A DNA stretch of 64,000 nt from Anagrus nilaparvatae (GCA_022575985.1 JAKSXM010000132.1:11222001-11286000); one strand, 5' to 3'. Positions 15,746 to 27,518 are shown, counted from the stretch's first letter. A program made the numbers and translations. Notes: generated by a model not told the origin, from the letters alone.

Positions 15746-15764
15746 CACGTGTTTTTATCACGTG
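15746..15764. promoter_or_regulatory. Paired CACGTG E-boxes upstream of BOP1
   Basis: Two perfect CACGTG hexamers at 15746-15751 and 15759-15764 are spaced 13 bp start to start, 94-112 bases upstream of the BOP1 start codon. An inverted CCAAT-like ATTGGC follows at about 15785. CACGTG is the Myc/Max (and USF/MITF) E-box, and BOP1 is a known Myc target in animals, so Myc control of ribosome biogenesis is a natural reading. The K2P channel gene starts about 0.9 kb away on the other strand, so these sites most likely serve BOP1. Confidence 0.55.
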
Positions 15765-16669
15765 ACATTTTAAAAATCATTTTTATTGGCTAATTCGTAA
15801 ACCCTTGCAATTTACTCAAATTTGAATTTAAAAAATAAATCAGTAGGTAAATATTTTATTAACAAAAAATTTGACAAATAGACTTTATTGTCATTAAATT
15901 GTGTACTGAACAATATAAAATTATTTGATATTTTCCAAAATGCTAATTTTTTCTAAAATACCATATTTATAAAGGTAATGACTTGTCTCTATTTATATTA
16001 CTTATGTAATCTATACAGAGAGGGTCTAAAAATAAAATATTACTAATTATTAAAAAATATTTTATAAATTATGTAAATTTATATTTTTATAATAAATGAA
16101 GATTTTTAAAATTTGATAGAATATTTTTAAAAACTTAATTTTAAATATCCCATTCATATTTTTAGTAAGTTTAGAAAAACTGTTGTGTCTATCTATATAA
16201 AAAATATTTTTATTTATTGATATTATATTATTTAAAAAAAAAAAAAAAAAAAATTCTTGATTAATTTTGTTGTGGCGGGTAAAAATAGTGCGCAAAAACA
16301 CGAAATTTGAATATATAACAGTTCTCTCTGATTGATTAACTTATACTCTCCAAAAAGTTCATCTTTAAAATTTTCAAATCTTGCTAGTAGTCGTTTTTAA
16401 ACTACTTGCTTGATCACATTAATATTTAAAACACAAAAAAATTTTTTTAAAAGCTATTGTGTGTTATTTGGTGCTAAAATTACATATTTTTATTCGCTGT
16501 TAATAAATGAAAATCAATTAAAAATATGAAATGTAAAAGAGAGTTAAATTTAAATTTTGACAATGAAAATTTGACAGAAAATAAATTTCAACCTTGAAAT
16601 ACCATGTGGAAATAGTAAATTACTTAGTATTAGTACAAATAAACCAAATCGAATTTTTCATTTAAAAAA
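15765..16669. other. Divergent intergenic region BOP1 / K2P channel
   Basis: There is no coding signal. AT-rich sequence with homopolymers separates the two divergent genes. The channel's 5' UTR lies in the last part. No TATA box is clear. Confidence 0.4.
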
Positions 16670-19600
16670 ATGTCACTCGAAGAAAAACAACAAAAAAATG
16701 GAATTGGACCACCACGTAAAAAAAATTTTTTTAAGCCAGAAACTTTAAAAAAATTAAAAAAAATTGGTTCACATTTAGGATTATTATTAACATTAATGTT
16801 TTACACTGCGATCGGTGGAGTGGTAAGCATTTTTTTTTTGTTAATTTTATTTTCTTTGCGTCATTTAAATACTTTGGTTTCTTAAAAAAAAATTCAAATA
16901 TTATTTTTACTTAAGTGGAGAAAAAAAAAAAGAAGAATACATTTTTATTTTCATTCTTTTCATCATAAATAAAAAAAAAAAAAAAAAATTCAAGTATGTT
17001 CTATTTTTAAAAGGATTATTTATGATATTTCAATTTTAGAAGTATTTTAAAAAAAATTTTAATTATTATAAATTCAATGTAAAAAGACAGTCAAGTCATA
17101 AATAAACTCGTAATTACAGTGAATCCACTATAAATAAAAAAAAATTTAATAAACAATTTATAAAAAAAAAAAAAACGGAACAAATCAATCTTTTTTCGCG
17201 ATATATTTATATACAACGTGTCCCAGTTTAAATGAGCTCTCCAAAAGAAAAATTAAGAAAGAAATTTTCAGAAAATACACTACAAGTTTAATATACAGTG
17301 GGCGAGAGTTTTTGTACTCTATTTCTGATGCATCTCATATAGTAGGGACATTATTTTACTACGAGCATGTTTTAAAAAAATTTGGATGAATATTCTTTAA
17401 CAAAAAAACATATATTTATATATTTTCGTAAATAAAAATAAATATCAAGCTTATAGTGTTATTATTTTTGACGTTTTTGACGTCAATATCATATTTTTTT
17501 GATGTCTTAATAATCGTTTTTGTAAAAAATTTTTTTTTAACGTTAATTTCTTATTGAATTTTTAGGAAGATGATTAGATTTTGTAAATTTATTTAATTGT
17601 TACAATTGAAGTACCAAATTTTTATAGAGTATGCAGTAAAACACTGGCAATAAATTTTCAAAATTATCATAAAACTATATTTGTTAATAATTTTTTCAAA
17701 ATAATCATGAGTAAAATAAAATTTTATCAATAATTATTAAATTTAATAAATGTTTAGTCAAAGATTTTTTTAAATTTTGCTTGTGCTAAATAGTCTTAAG
17801 TAATTTTTTGCTCTTATATTGTTTAAACAATTGGTTAATTTTATAAGTAAATGTTGTTTTTTATAAGTAAATTCAATTAAGATAAAAATTATATATTAAA
17901 ATTAAATTCCTTTCTACATCAGATTAAAACTCGATATTAAGTATGTCCATCTTTACAATTTATATAGTGCAATTTGGGATTTTTGATGATTTATCGTAAA
18001 TAACTCCCAACTACGGTAAATAAAATTTAAAGATGACCAAATTTAATATCGACTTTTAATCTGATGTAGAAAGGGCTTAATAACACAGATTCCAACAATC
18101 AAACAATCGATATTTAAAACTATGTATACCTTCCTCCCAATAAATCAATCGGTACCAAAAAATTGTAAATACAAAAACTTTTTAAAAAATGGTGCTGCAT
18201 TACTTATTAATTTTACTATAGTAGGTGCTTAACTTATCATAATAAATTACCAAAAACGTTTAATTTTTTCACGATGTCAAAGAATGGGGTTCACCCTCGG
18301 GTTCACCACATATTATATTTTCGGTTATTAAAAAAAATATATTTTAAAAATGTGACCACAGCACGAAGTCTTTTATATATCTTAACCATCCTTAATTATG
18401 ATAATTAAAATAATTTTTGCAATTAAAGATCTGAGCGTAATTTTATATCAGCAATAATGAAAAAAATGTTAAATATACTCATTTGTTTAAGTAAATACGG
18501 AGTATTAATTTCATTTTTGAGTTATATAATATCTATTTTTCAAGAGCATTCAATTTTAGGGGGAGGTATACGCATGGAAATTTTTTGATAAATCCTTTTA
18601 ATAATAATAATAGCTTATTGTTTATAAAAAAAAGTTTAAAATGCTCTAATATTTATAAAAAAATATATAGCTAAAAAATATCCATGCATACCACACCCAA
18701 AATTGAAAGTTCTTCAAAAATAGCCAAGCAAAATTTTGGTTCAAGTCGAATCCAAGTGGCTCAGGTGTAGAAAAATGGCATTTATTCGTAAAAAATATTA
18801 ATAAACCTTATTCGTTTAAACAAATAAAAATTTTTAACATTTTAATATGGAAAATGTTTGCAGGCAGATAAACCATTTTAGCGAGGGGGGAGGGGTCAAA
18901 TGGATTTAGATTAATTTCGGTTTAGGGCTTAGAATAATTTTAATTTAGGGACTTAGAATGAGTCGGGTTTAGGGACTTAAAATTATTCCGATAAAGAAGT
19001 ATATACAGAATTATAAAGATTTTAGGGGCTAGAAATTATTTTTTATTACTTAAAATTATAAAGGCTTCAAGATTCAAAATATAAATTTCAACATGTTCCA
19101 TGTTTGTTGATTCTGAGGTGACAAACCATTTATAAGTTTTTATTTTCATTTTTTGACAAAAAATCTTTGTAAAAGATTAGAGCTTATTGCATTAGAGTAA
19201 ATTTTAACTTAGAGCATCATAATTATTAGTGTATATCATTAGATAATACTGCAGGGTTTATAGTTGCTTTGCTTGAATTTTGCTTAAAAATTCAAAGTAT
19301 AATATTTCAAGTCAAATTAATTTACATTGAAACTAATGTAAAAATTTTGCTCCAAATAACTTCTGCTTGAATTTTTCACTTAAAAAGTCAGTAACTTGTC
19401 GCTTAAATATTTAAGTTAATTCCAAAATTTCAATCAATTACAACAAAATTCCGTTTGTGCATACAACTGTATGCGAATTCAGAACCAATATTTTGTCCCT
19501 TGTTTAAAAAATTGCTATTTTACAATCCCACGACGCGTGGGAACAGTGTACGATACTGCTAATCCATTTTTTTTAAATTTTTTGTCATGTAATGAAATAT

Positions 19601-22600
19601 GCAACAAAAAAAAAGTCAGCAGAATATTTGAGTTTTAATTTTTTCAAGTTTGCTAAAATCGATGATAAAGACTTGAACAGAAAATTTAAAAAGTATATAT
19701 AAGCCTGGTTTTATTATTTAATTGAACGATCATTCTCCAGCTGTACCAGAAATAATTAAAAAAATATAAAAATACATAGTTAAAAATTAATGTGCAGATT
19801 AATATATAAAAATTTTTCTACTTAAATATCCACTTAGGTACTTTATGTATATTTTATTTTTCTTGTCTAACACAGAAACTTAAATTTTTTATATGAATGA
19901 AAAGCAGTAAAACCAAAACTATCAACATTAAAATAGTCGTTAAAAAACTGACATGTTTACTTTAATCCATTAAAAAATTACATCACCAATTTTTATACAT
20001 TATTTATTTATGTATTTTTGTAAGCTTTTTTAAATATTTATTTTGTAATTTATCAAAAATATTTAGCTTAGTTATCAAACTACTTTAATTAATGTAATCG
20101 TTTTTTTTTTCTTTATTTAGTTTCATGATTATTTGGTTTTAATCAATTTTTAATATTTATTTTTAGAAATTAAATACTATTAAAGCTTTATTTATAATTT
20201 TGTTTAGTTTCTGTATTTATATAAGAAAATAAAAACTTTATTGTTCTCAAAAAAATAAATTTCGTTTCTTAATTAAAGCAAATAAAATCTAATTGAAAAA
20301 ATTCCTATCAAAAAATACTATTCATCGATAGCTTATGGTTTAGTCAAATAAAAAGTTTGTAGTATTTACAAGGGTAGTGTAAGGGTTGAATTTTTTTAGC
20401 TGACCATTAATGTTTTTTCGGTTTAAAATTTTATTAAAAAATGAAAGGAATAATAGTTTATGAATTATTTAGTTTTTTGGTCATTTTTGGCGAAAACAAA
20501 CCTTTTTACTCCATTTAAATATTTTTTAATAAGTAAAAATTTGAAGAATTATACCAACTTTGAAATAAAATAAAATTACTAGGAATTTTTCTTGTTTACC
20601 CCTTTTTATATGTTCAAATTTGAAGTCAGTGACCAAAAACCCCCTGGTATTTAGTTTTAGTCTAAAAATAAATTTCCATTCAACCCCTAGCTTATACGAT
20701 TTTCTGCTTCTAAATTAAATTTTATTATTTTTTTACATTCATATTTGAAATTAGCAACTTCAAAAATCTCCAGATACAAATGTTGAGCCGAAAATACAAA
20801 TAAGTTTCAAAAATATAAGGAACTGTTATACGTACATTTTGTCCGAAAAATTGTTTCTGATCATTTTACCTTCTTTACCCCTTTTCTGAATGTTTGTACA
20901 AAAAAAAATCACTCACCAAATATTTAAATAATTCATAAATTTAAAGTTCAAAATTAAAATTTTCAAAATAAATATAGATTTTATAGGTCTTAAAAGCTTT
21001 AAATTCTAAAAGTATTCCAAAATTTTTTCTTGTTTCTTTATATTATAAATCATGTGCGAGGTCATAATAGCTCCATGAAAATAGAGGTCAAAATTGACTT
21101 TTTTTTTAAATTTCTTAAACTGATCTCTTATACTATAAAATTAGCGAAATATCCAGTGTAACCTTCTGTCCACAAAGAATTATTTTTTAGAGATATGAGT
21201 AGTACTTAGTTAAAAATAAACTTAATACGGCCTTTGCCTATAAAAAATAATGCCCCGAGTCACGTAGTTTACCAATTACAATTTACGTGCGGTTTGAGCT
21301 ATTCTTTATATTTTTTTTTGTTGATAATGTCGTAATGTACTACATAATATCCCTATAATAATTTGAGACAAGTATGCAACTATTTTAGCACATAAGATTT
21401 TAAAGTTTCAGTATAATTATTTGTTTTTTCTATATTCTTTATAGTTTACAGTAGATATCTATGTTTTACTCGGGAGAAGGGTCGATTGTTTTTTTGTAAC
21501 AGTTTTTGACAGCTAGGCAGACTGCAACTGGGTGGGCTAACAAAGAGAGTTCAATACATTTGGAACACCAAATTGCACCAAATGATTATGGATGAGTTTG
21601 TTATGTAGAAAAAACATGCCGACTACACTCCGTTCATTCCAGTGGGCCAAATTTGTAATTTCTAACGAAAATGGGTTTTACATAGGTCTGAAAAGAATTG
21701 TACAAGCTTCAAGTTTCTAAAACTTTTTTACTTTACCTTTTTCAATTATTTGTTAACCAGGTATGATAATTTGAAGTCACAGTCCCAATTTCACGATTTT
21801 TTAAAAAAGCTCATTTTTCATGTTTACTTTGAAGAGCCATTCCTTCAAAACGAATCAAGGAAATGAGACGAGTAAAAATTTTTTGGAAACTTAAAGCTTG
21901 TGGAAATTTAATGAGACTTATAAAACCTATTTTTGTCAAAAATTACAAATTTGGCACCAATTTAAAAATTAGTCATTTTTAGCCAAAAATGATCGTTTAG
22001 TTAATTGGCTATAGTGATGAGAGAAATAGTGATAATAAATTGCAGTTTACGGCGTATGAAAGGTGATACTTTAACTAAAAAAATAAGACCAACCAGATAA
22101 GAGTTGTGATTAACTTGCGAGGTTTTGGCGTTTCATTGAAAATTACCAAAAAATCCTATTTTATAACATTGAGCCCTGCGTTTCTAGGCCCAGAAGGCCC
22201 GTTGGAATGAATGGAGGGTAGTCGGCATATTTTTTCAACATAACAAACTCATCCATAACCATTTGGTGTAATTTGGTGTTCCAAACGCATTGAACTCCCC
22301 TTGTAAGATACCCTCAATTGGGTGTCCGCATAAACGAATAGTATTCATTGGTCTGCTTAAAAAAATCAGTGCAAGTTTTTTTTTTTTTTTAATTCTAATA
22401 TAACCAAGCTATAATGTTATCTTATATTAATATTATATTTGCTTTGCAATTTGAGTGTTTTGTTAGTTTTTTTTATCTAAAAAAATATAAGCCGCTAATA
22501 AATGGTTTATTAGTGATAAGAGATGAAGACAAAATAAAACTTTAAACTTATATACTCAGACACAATTAAAATCAATTAATAGAATATATTTTTATTCTAT

Positions 22601-25600
22601 AGCTATAGAATAAGGGCTAGTCCTTACAAATAAAGAATGTCCTAGACCACACGTAAATTGCCATCCGATACGAAGCCGAGGATGTCAAATTACGATTTGG
22701 GGCATTCTTTTTTTACGGCCAAGGGCAAAGCATAATTTGTCTTCGTCAGTGGCAAGAAAACACGTATTTTTTTTTTGAGTCATTCTAACACCGGAAATAC
22801 GCGAAGAAATACGTGTTTTCTGACCGCCGACAAAAAAATTATTATTAATATTACAGATTCTATAATATATAAACTGCGAAAAATCTTTTACAGGTTTTTA
22901 CTATCCAAGTATTAATTTTACTATCTGGATGGTAAATACAAGGAAAAAATTTTTCACAATGCATATATAAATAATAATTAAGGGCTGTCGGAAGGAAAAT
23001 TGGATGCCCATCTTAGAGTGGGCCTTAAGTGTTTGAAGGTGGAAGGATGTTAACATTAAAACAACGTTAATAGTTTATAAAATCATTTTTTGGATAAATC
23101 TAATTAGAAATCTTTAATTGTATACACTGTAAAAAGTAACTTTCTTATATTAACAAAAAAATTAGAACATTTTCGAAAAATTAGTAAATTTTCGAATAAA
23201 TTTGTAAATATTCGAAAAAAATTGTATATTTACTAAATTTAGTATATTAACAAAAAATTCGAGTATTTTATATTTTTTTTTGTGATTCACAAGAAAAATT
23301 GATAATTTACAATTTTTTTCGAAAATTTACAAAAAATAGTTGTAAATTTCCGAAAAATAGTTGTGAATTTACAACTTTTTTCGTAAAATCACAAAAAAAA
23401 ATCGAAAATTCTAGAATTTGTTGATAATATACTAAATTTAGTAAATTTACGATTCTTATCGAATATTTACAAAATTTTTTGAAAATTCGCTAATTTTTTG
23501 AAAAAATTCTATTTTTTTTGTAAATCTAAGAAAGTTACTTTTTACAGTGTAGGTTATAGAAAAAATATTTTATTATAATGATTTACCCTCCGTCGGCTAT
23601 GTATGTTTTTTACTACGCGCCCGGCAACCATGGTCGTTTTCGGACATGGCTAAATTTAACCTCCCTAGAGTAGTCGGATTTGAGTGAAACCGACGGAAAA
23701 ATTTCAGGAAACTCTTCAGGTAAACCGCCTTGAAGGTTTTTTTGGAAAAAATTAATTTGTTTAGCCGTGAAAATTTTTTGAACCGCACTAAACGAGCAAT
23801 TTGGGTCAATTTACTAAAAAATTCATATCTTGGGTCCTAATTGATGTTAAGAAAAAATATTGCAGGGTTTTGAAGTTCATATATAGGTAATTAAAAAAAA
23901 CCTACCCAGATTTGGCTACGCTAAAAAAACCATATTTATTTCGCAACCTGAAAATTGGCTATTTTTCGAAGAAAAAAAAAATTTTTTAACCATATCTTTT
24001 TTGGATAAAAGTTGTTTTATTTGTAAAAAGAGCTTATAACACATTGTTTTTAAATAAAAAAAATTATTGTAAATAAAAATAAATGAAAAAAACACTATCT
24101 GCATTTAAAAAAAAGATGCATTCTGTGCTCATCGCAAACTGCTGCATGACATTCTGACATACCGATGATTATTAACATTTCCGCAGCCATTGTTACTTCT
24201 TATCACTAAATTTTAATTTTTTACCAAAAAAAAATAATAAGTTATCAAAAATTTTCACTTTATAGCATAAATATGAAAAAAAATCTCCCTATCTGGAAAC
24301 CAAAAAAACTTACACCGCCGGCTACCATGGTCGAAAACGGACGGAGGCCAACTTTGACCTGAATTTATACTAAAACGGCTAGACACATACTAACGTGCGT
24401 TGGCAAGCTTTCCTGGATCCTCTCTACAATTTTTTACGAAGGGGTACCTAGATCCCTTTACTTCTAGTTTCCGAGATACAGGGTTGGGGCAAAATTCGTG
24501 AGGACGATATCGTCCATGGTTGCCGGCGGAGGGTTTATTTGAATAAACAGGGGAATTTCAGATATGGAAATTTATATTAACCTAATGAATTTGGATATAT
24601 ATATTAGTATAAATATTTGGTGTATTGAAAAAAATTTTATTTTCTTTTCCGAATTTTCTCAGTGGGGAAGTGTTAGTTTCAAATTTCCTCTTACAGAAAA
24701 CTTTTTTTTTTTAATCTCAAACACGCGTCTCATGTTTTGATCCAGAAATTTACCCCTGATAAAAGTCAGAAAAGAAAATATGGTTCTTTTTCAGTAGCAA
24801 TTATTGTAAATATTATTTAAGATATGTATATTTGAGAAAAACGAAAAACCCTTTTGCCCAGAGGTCATTTTTAGTTATTGAATTATTTATAATGGAGAGA
24901 TAGACACATCATGAATAATCTTGCCGTCTTCAATAGTACACTAATCACGCCCATAAATTCAATTTTTTTACCCATGGCAAAAAATGGGTGCGGTATCGAC
25001 ACATAACGTAAATCTGGAGTTCATTTTGCAAAATTTCTGGTCAATCTCGAAATTCAAGGTTGAAAAACATAAACATCATCCATTTTTTTGCATGGGTAAT
25101 AAAATTGAATTTACGGGCGTGATTACTATTGGTGGCGACAGAACTAAAAATAAAAATAATATTGTAAAACCATACTTACAAGAATATATTTATTATAAAT
25201 TGTTTGATTTTAATTGTATTACGATAATAATTTAATATTTTTTTTCTTCAGATATTTAGAAATTTAGAATTACCAGCTGAACTTACTCGCTTACAAGAAT
25301 TACAAACAGAATTACAAATTCAAAGGCTAAAATTTATAAATTCCATTGTAAATAATACTGAGGTTGATGATATAGACACTTTGGTAAAATATAAATTTTT
25401 TAAAAAATTATCATTTTTTAATAAAATTAAATTTTTAATAGGTGCATGTACTTCTGAAACCTTATGAACAAGCAGTGAGTGAAGCAGCTCAGGGTGGAGT
25501 TTCTGTAGAAAATGTTCCTCATATTTTAAATGAAAATGACCAATCGTCAGAACCAATCAGTACTGATAAATGGAGTATTCTTCAAGCTGTATTTTTTGCC

Positions 25601-26825
25601 AGTACTGTGCTTACAACCATCGGTAAACATTTATTTTATTAATGAATACAATTAAAAATATATAAATGACAAATATTAATTAGAACTTAATATTGGGTAG
25701 GTTACGGAAACATAGCACCAGTAACATTTATTGGCAGAGTGTTTTGCATTCTTTTTGCCTTAGTAGGAATTCCTTTAACATTATCTGTGATAGCTGATTG
25801 GGGAATAATATTTGCAGAAGTTGTTAGCATTATTGGTCGCAAATTTAAATCGAAAAATCCAGTGGAAGTGAAATCATTTGTTCCGAAAAACGCGACATTA
25901 AAAAGGACATTAGGTATTATGCGTTGATTTTTAAAAATAGCTGTTTTTTAAACAAGGGACAAAATATTGGTTTTGCACGAGCGAGTGCAGAAAGCATGCA
26001 AAAGTCGAACCCCGTATTTTTTCCCGTGATTTAAAACATAGTTTTACGTATAACGGACAAAAAAGCCATCTCTCTAGGGTAGAAAATAGGCCTTTCTTAC
26101 CCTAGATATGTAATGTTTATTTATTTATTTATATATTTTATTACAGGGGCTCTTGCTGCAGTTTTTTTGCTTTTCTTATTTTTGTCCTGTGGTGCATTAA
26201 TGTTCATGTTGTGGGAGGATGAGTGGACTTTTTTTGAAGGATTTTATTTTTGTTTTATAACAATGACAACTATTGGATTTGGTGATATTGTACCAAGTAT
26301 TTACATAAACAATTAAGAATTTAAAGTTTTAATAATATTTTTTTCAAGTTTTTTTTTTTTTTTTTTTAAATTTACAGCGAAACCAAAATATATGCTTTTA
26401 TGCACCTTGTACATATTAATAGGGCTTGCATTAACAAGTACGATTATTGAATTAGTACGCCGACAGTATGCCGAATCTTGGCAAACTCTTCAAGCCTTAA
26501 GTGGTCCACTTGCTGATACTTTGAAAAGACTAGGAGAAAGTGCCGGAGGTGACATGTCTGCTTTTCAAACAGATCTCAAGTAATTCAAATTATTATTTTT
26601 TTAATTGTTTTTTTACCTAATTATGGGAAAAATTTGTAAATTTTCAGACGAGTTTTAGCGGTTATTTCGATGCCAAAACGAAAGAGAAGTCAAGAAAATG
26701 GTATGAAAGATAGTGATTGGGAAAAGGCCGTAGCAGCAGTTTTGCGAGATATAGCAACTTCCAACACTGATAATAATGAGCCAAGAAAAGTGTTTCAAAT
26801 TATTATTTATGAATCTAGTGTATAA
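16670..26825 (+). CDS. Two-pore-domain (K2P/TWIK-type) potassium channel
   Basis: Background (leak) K+ channel of the plasma membrane that works as a dimer. Seven exons: 16670-16822, 25252-25383, 25442-25622, 25701-25913, 26147-26296, 26378-26579 and 26648-26825, giving 402 residues. TM1 spans the exon 1/2 junction ([18 protein letters not shown]). An extracellular cap follows with a possible N-glycosylation site (NNT), then pore 1 with the filter TTIGYGN (GYGN at 156-159), TM2, a short basic loop, TM3, pore 2 with TTIGFGD (GFGD at 270-273) and TM4. The short C-tail has a basic patch (MPKRKRS). The GYG/GFG filter pair and the four-segment, two-pore layout are diagnostic. The 8.4-kb first intron is full of mobile elements; all other introns are short. 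The exact K2P subfamily cannot be told by eye. Confidence 0.95.
17909..18074. mobile_element. MITE, about 166 bp, with 30-bp TIRs
   Basis: The left end CCTTTCTACATCAGATTAAA, followed by A(C)TCGATATTAA, is repeated in inverse at the right end with one or two mismatches. The centre also has an inverted TTTACC/GGTAAA-type core (ATTTATCGTAAATAACT versus ACTACGGTAAATAAA). It is non-coding. No clear target duplication. Confidence 0.65.
18474..18850. mobile_element. Diverged foldback element related to the one at 5592
   Basis: Inverted arms around 18595-18640 share blocks with the 5592-6308 element: GAGCATTCAATTTTAGGGGG, 'GCATGGAAATTTTTTGATAAA' type sequence, a central 'TTTATAAAAAAAAGTTTAAA' region and the terminal 'TTTGTTTAA(A)CAAATA' palindrome. 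The arms carry many mismatches, so this copy is older. Confidence 0.55.
18870..19110 (-). repeat. 'AAGTCCCTAAA' minisatellite, reverse copy
   Basis: Repeats of about 24 bp such as 'TTTAGGGACTTAGAAT' follow a GGGGGGAGGGGTCAAATGG block, and an AACATGTTCCATG motif lies at the far end. Read on the minus strand this is the same composite as at 46245-46510 and 51085-51600. Confidence 0.6.
19440..19520 (-). repeat. Fragment of 'AAACAAGGGACAAAATATTGG' repeat
   Basis: On the minus strand the fragment reads AAATAGCAATTTTTTAAACA, then AGGGACAAAATATTGGTTCT, then a GCATACAGTTGTATGCAC palindrome. The same order occurs at 25937, 48048 and 49156. Confidence 0.55.
21240..21320. repeat. 'CGCACGTAAATTAC' family short inverted repeat
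   Basis: The inverted pair AATGCCCCGAGTCACGTAGT and ACGTGCGGTTTGAGCTATTC flanks a short centre. It belongs with the copies near 22612, 48425, 52350 and 60390, which share the outline AAGAATG-CCCAAATCGCACGT-TTAC…GTAA-ACGTGCGATTTGGGC-CATTCTT. Confidence 0.4.
21541..22303. mobile_element. Nested foldback element, 763 bp
   Basis: The outer arms (about 21541-21655 and 22190-22303) are inverted copies: AGTTCAATACATTTGGAACA pairs with TGTTCCAAACGCATTGAACT, and both continue through GGATGAGTTTGTTATG and GCCGACTAC. A second pair lies inside: 21645-21735 is inverted relative to 21865-21962 (TTTGTAATTT, then GGTTTTA, CAAGCTT, AGTTTC). The two-layer structure suggests one foldback element inside another or serial rearrangement. 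It has no coding capacity. The inner arm recurs at about 61435-61560. Confidence 0.65.
22612..22830. repeat. 'CGCACGTAAATTAC' family copy plus small palindrome
   Basis: At 22640-22715, AAAGAATGTCC…CACACGTAAATTGCCATCC is mirrored by GATGTCAAATTACGATTTGG, then GGCATTCTTT. It is followed at 22757-22824 by a second inverted pair (AGAAAACACGTATTT / GAAATACGTGTTTTCT). Confidence 0.5.
23123..23551. mobile_element. TIR element, 429 bp, 'ACACTGTAAAAAGTAACTTT' family (long copy)
   Basis: The 24-bp terminal inverted repeats are perfect for TACACTGTAAAAAGTAACTT and its continuation TCTTA, with only the inner base or two differing. The inside is largely a weaker inverted repeat of TTCGAAAATTTAC-type blocks, so the whole element can fold back. 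It has no open frame. A shorter copy with the same ends is at 60026-60276. Confidence 0.85.
23586..24533. mobile_element. Non-autonomous DNA transposon, 948 bp, TTTA target duplication
   Basis: The ends CCCTCCGTCGGC (left) and GCCGGCGGAGGG (right) are inverted. Both are flanked by TTTA (23582-23585 and 24534-24537), consistent with a 4-bp target duplication. CCATGGT-centred subterminal motifs (GGCAACCATGGTCG, GGCTACCATGGTCG, TCCATGGTTGCCGGC) recur near both ends. Only chance reading frames are present. It lies 34 bp from the preceding TIR element. Confidence 0.65.
24942..25125. mobile_element. MITE, 184 bp
   Basis: The ends TAATCACGCCCATAAATTCA and TGAATTTACGGGCGTGATTA are inverted, and the match extends inward (ATTTTTTTACCCATG / CATGGGTAATAAAAT) for about 45 bp with few mismatches. 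It sits 126 bases before K2P exon 2. Confidence 0.7.
25937..26112 (+). repeat. 'AAACAAGGGACAAAATATTGG' repeat in K2P intron 4
   Basis: This copy begins ATAGCTGTTTTTTAAACAAG and contains GCACGAGCGAGTGCAGAAAG, TCGAACCCCGTATTTTTTCC and CTAGGGTAGAAAATAGG, ending near CCTAGATATGTAA. It lies between K2P exons 4 and 5 and shares block order with the copies at 48048 and 49156. Confidence 0.7.
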
Positions 26826-27518
26826 TAAAATTTTTTTTATTGTTAAAATAAAATTCCATTTTGATAAAAATTTACTTATTTTATGAATTTTACCCTTTAT
26901 TTAATTTTAAATTACGAGCCAAAATTTAAATATTTTTTACCGATCGATGATATACAATTTTCCTACCTTTCTGTTTTCCTTTACTATCTCGCTTTCACTC
27001 ACGCATGAAATATGAAAAAGAAAAAAAACTTATCAAAATAAAAACCCGCGTAAAGCGTTAGCGCGCGCAAATTACATTTATTATCCGCCATGTTTTTTAT
27101 ATTCGAACGATAAATATTTATTAGTCTAAAAAAGTTGTTAAAATTATCGTGTCGTGTTAAAAAAAACGGAGCAATTATTAAAAATTATTAATTAAAATAA
27201 ATTAGTAAATAATTAATTATTTGCAGACAATTAATATTAAAAAACTTTAAGAATTAGTGTTGAAATAAAATACTGTAAAATATAATTTTATAACCTATAC
27301 ATTTTGTGCGATTTTTTAATTAACATTTTTTTCCATATCAATTTCTTGTTTACTGTTGTTTATAAAAAGTATATATAGTTGAAAAAAAAAAATTCTGAGC
27401 ATTCAAAAAGAAGAATTCAATAAGGCCCCGATTCAATAAATACCAACTTTGGAGTTTGGGTATATACCAACATCAACACGTTCTGGTAAAATCAATTTTT
27501 TTTTTTCAGTTAAAAAAA
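26826..27518. promoter_or_regulatory. Intergenic region and promoter of the zinc-module gene
   Basis: The K2P 3' UTR occupies the first part. From about 26985 the sequence becomes less AT-rich, with TCTCGCTTTCACTCACGC, GTAAAGCGTTAGCGCGCGCA and ATCCGCCATGTTTTT. GCCAT is the core bound by Pho/YY1-type factors. An acceptor (TTTTTTTTCAG ending at 27509) just before the ATG suggests a 5' UTR intron. Promoter function is inferred from position and composition. Confidence 0.35.

Larger units (their letters stand above)
16823..25251 (+). other. K2P intron 1, 8.4 kb, rich in mobile elements
   Basis: A single intron with canonical ends (GTAAGC…TTCTTCAG). It contains at least six separate inverted-repeat elements (listed individually), the reverse-oriented repeats at 18870-19110 and 19440-19520, and two repeats of the 'CGCACGTAAATTAC' family. 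Between them, about 19560-21230 is plain AT-rich sequence in which I see nothing. Confidence 0.85.
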
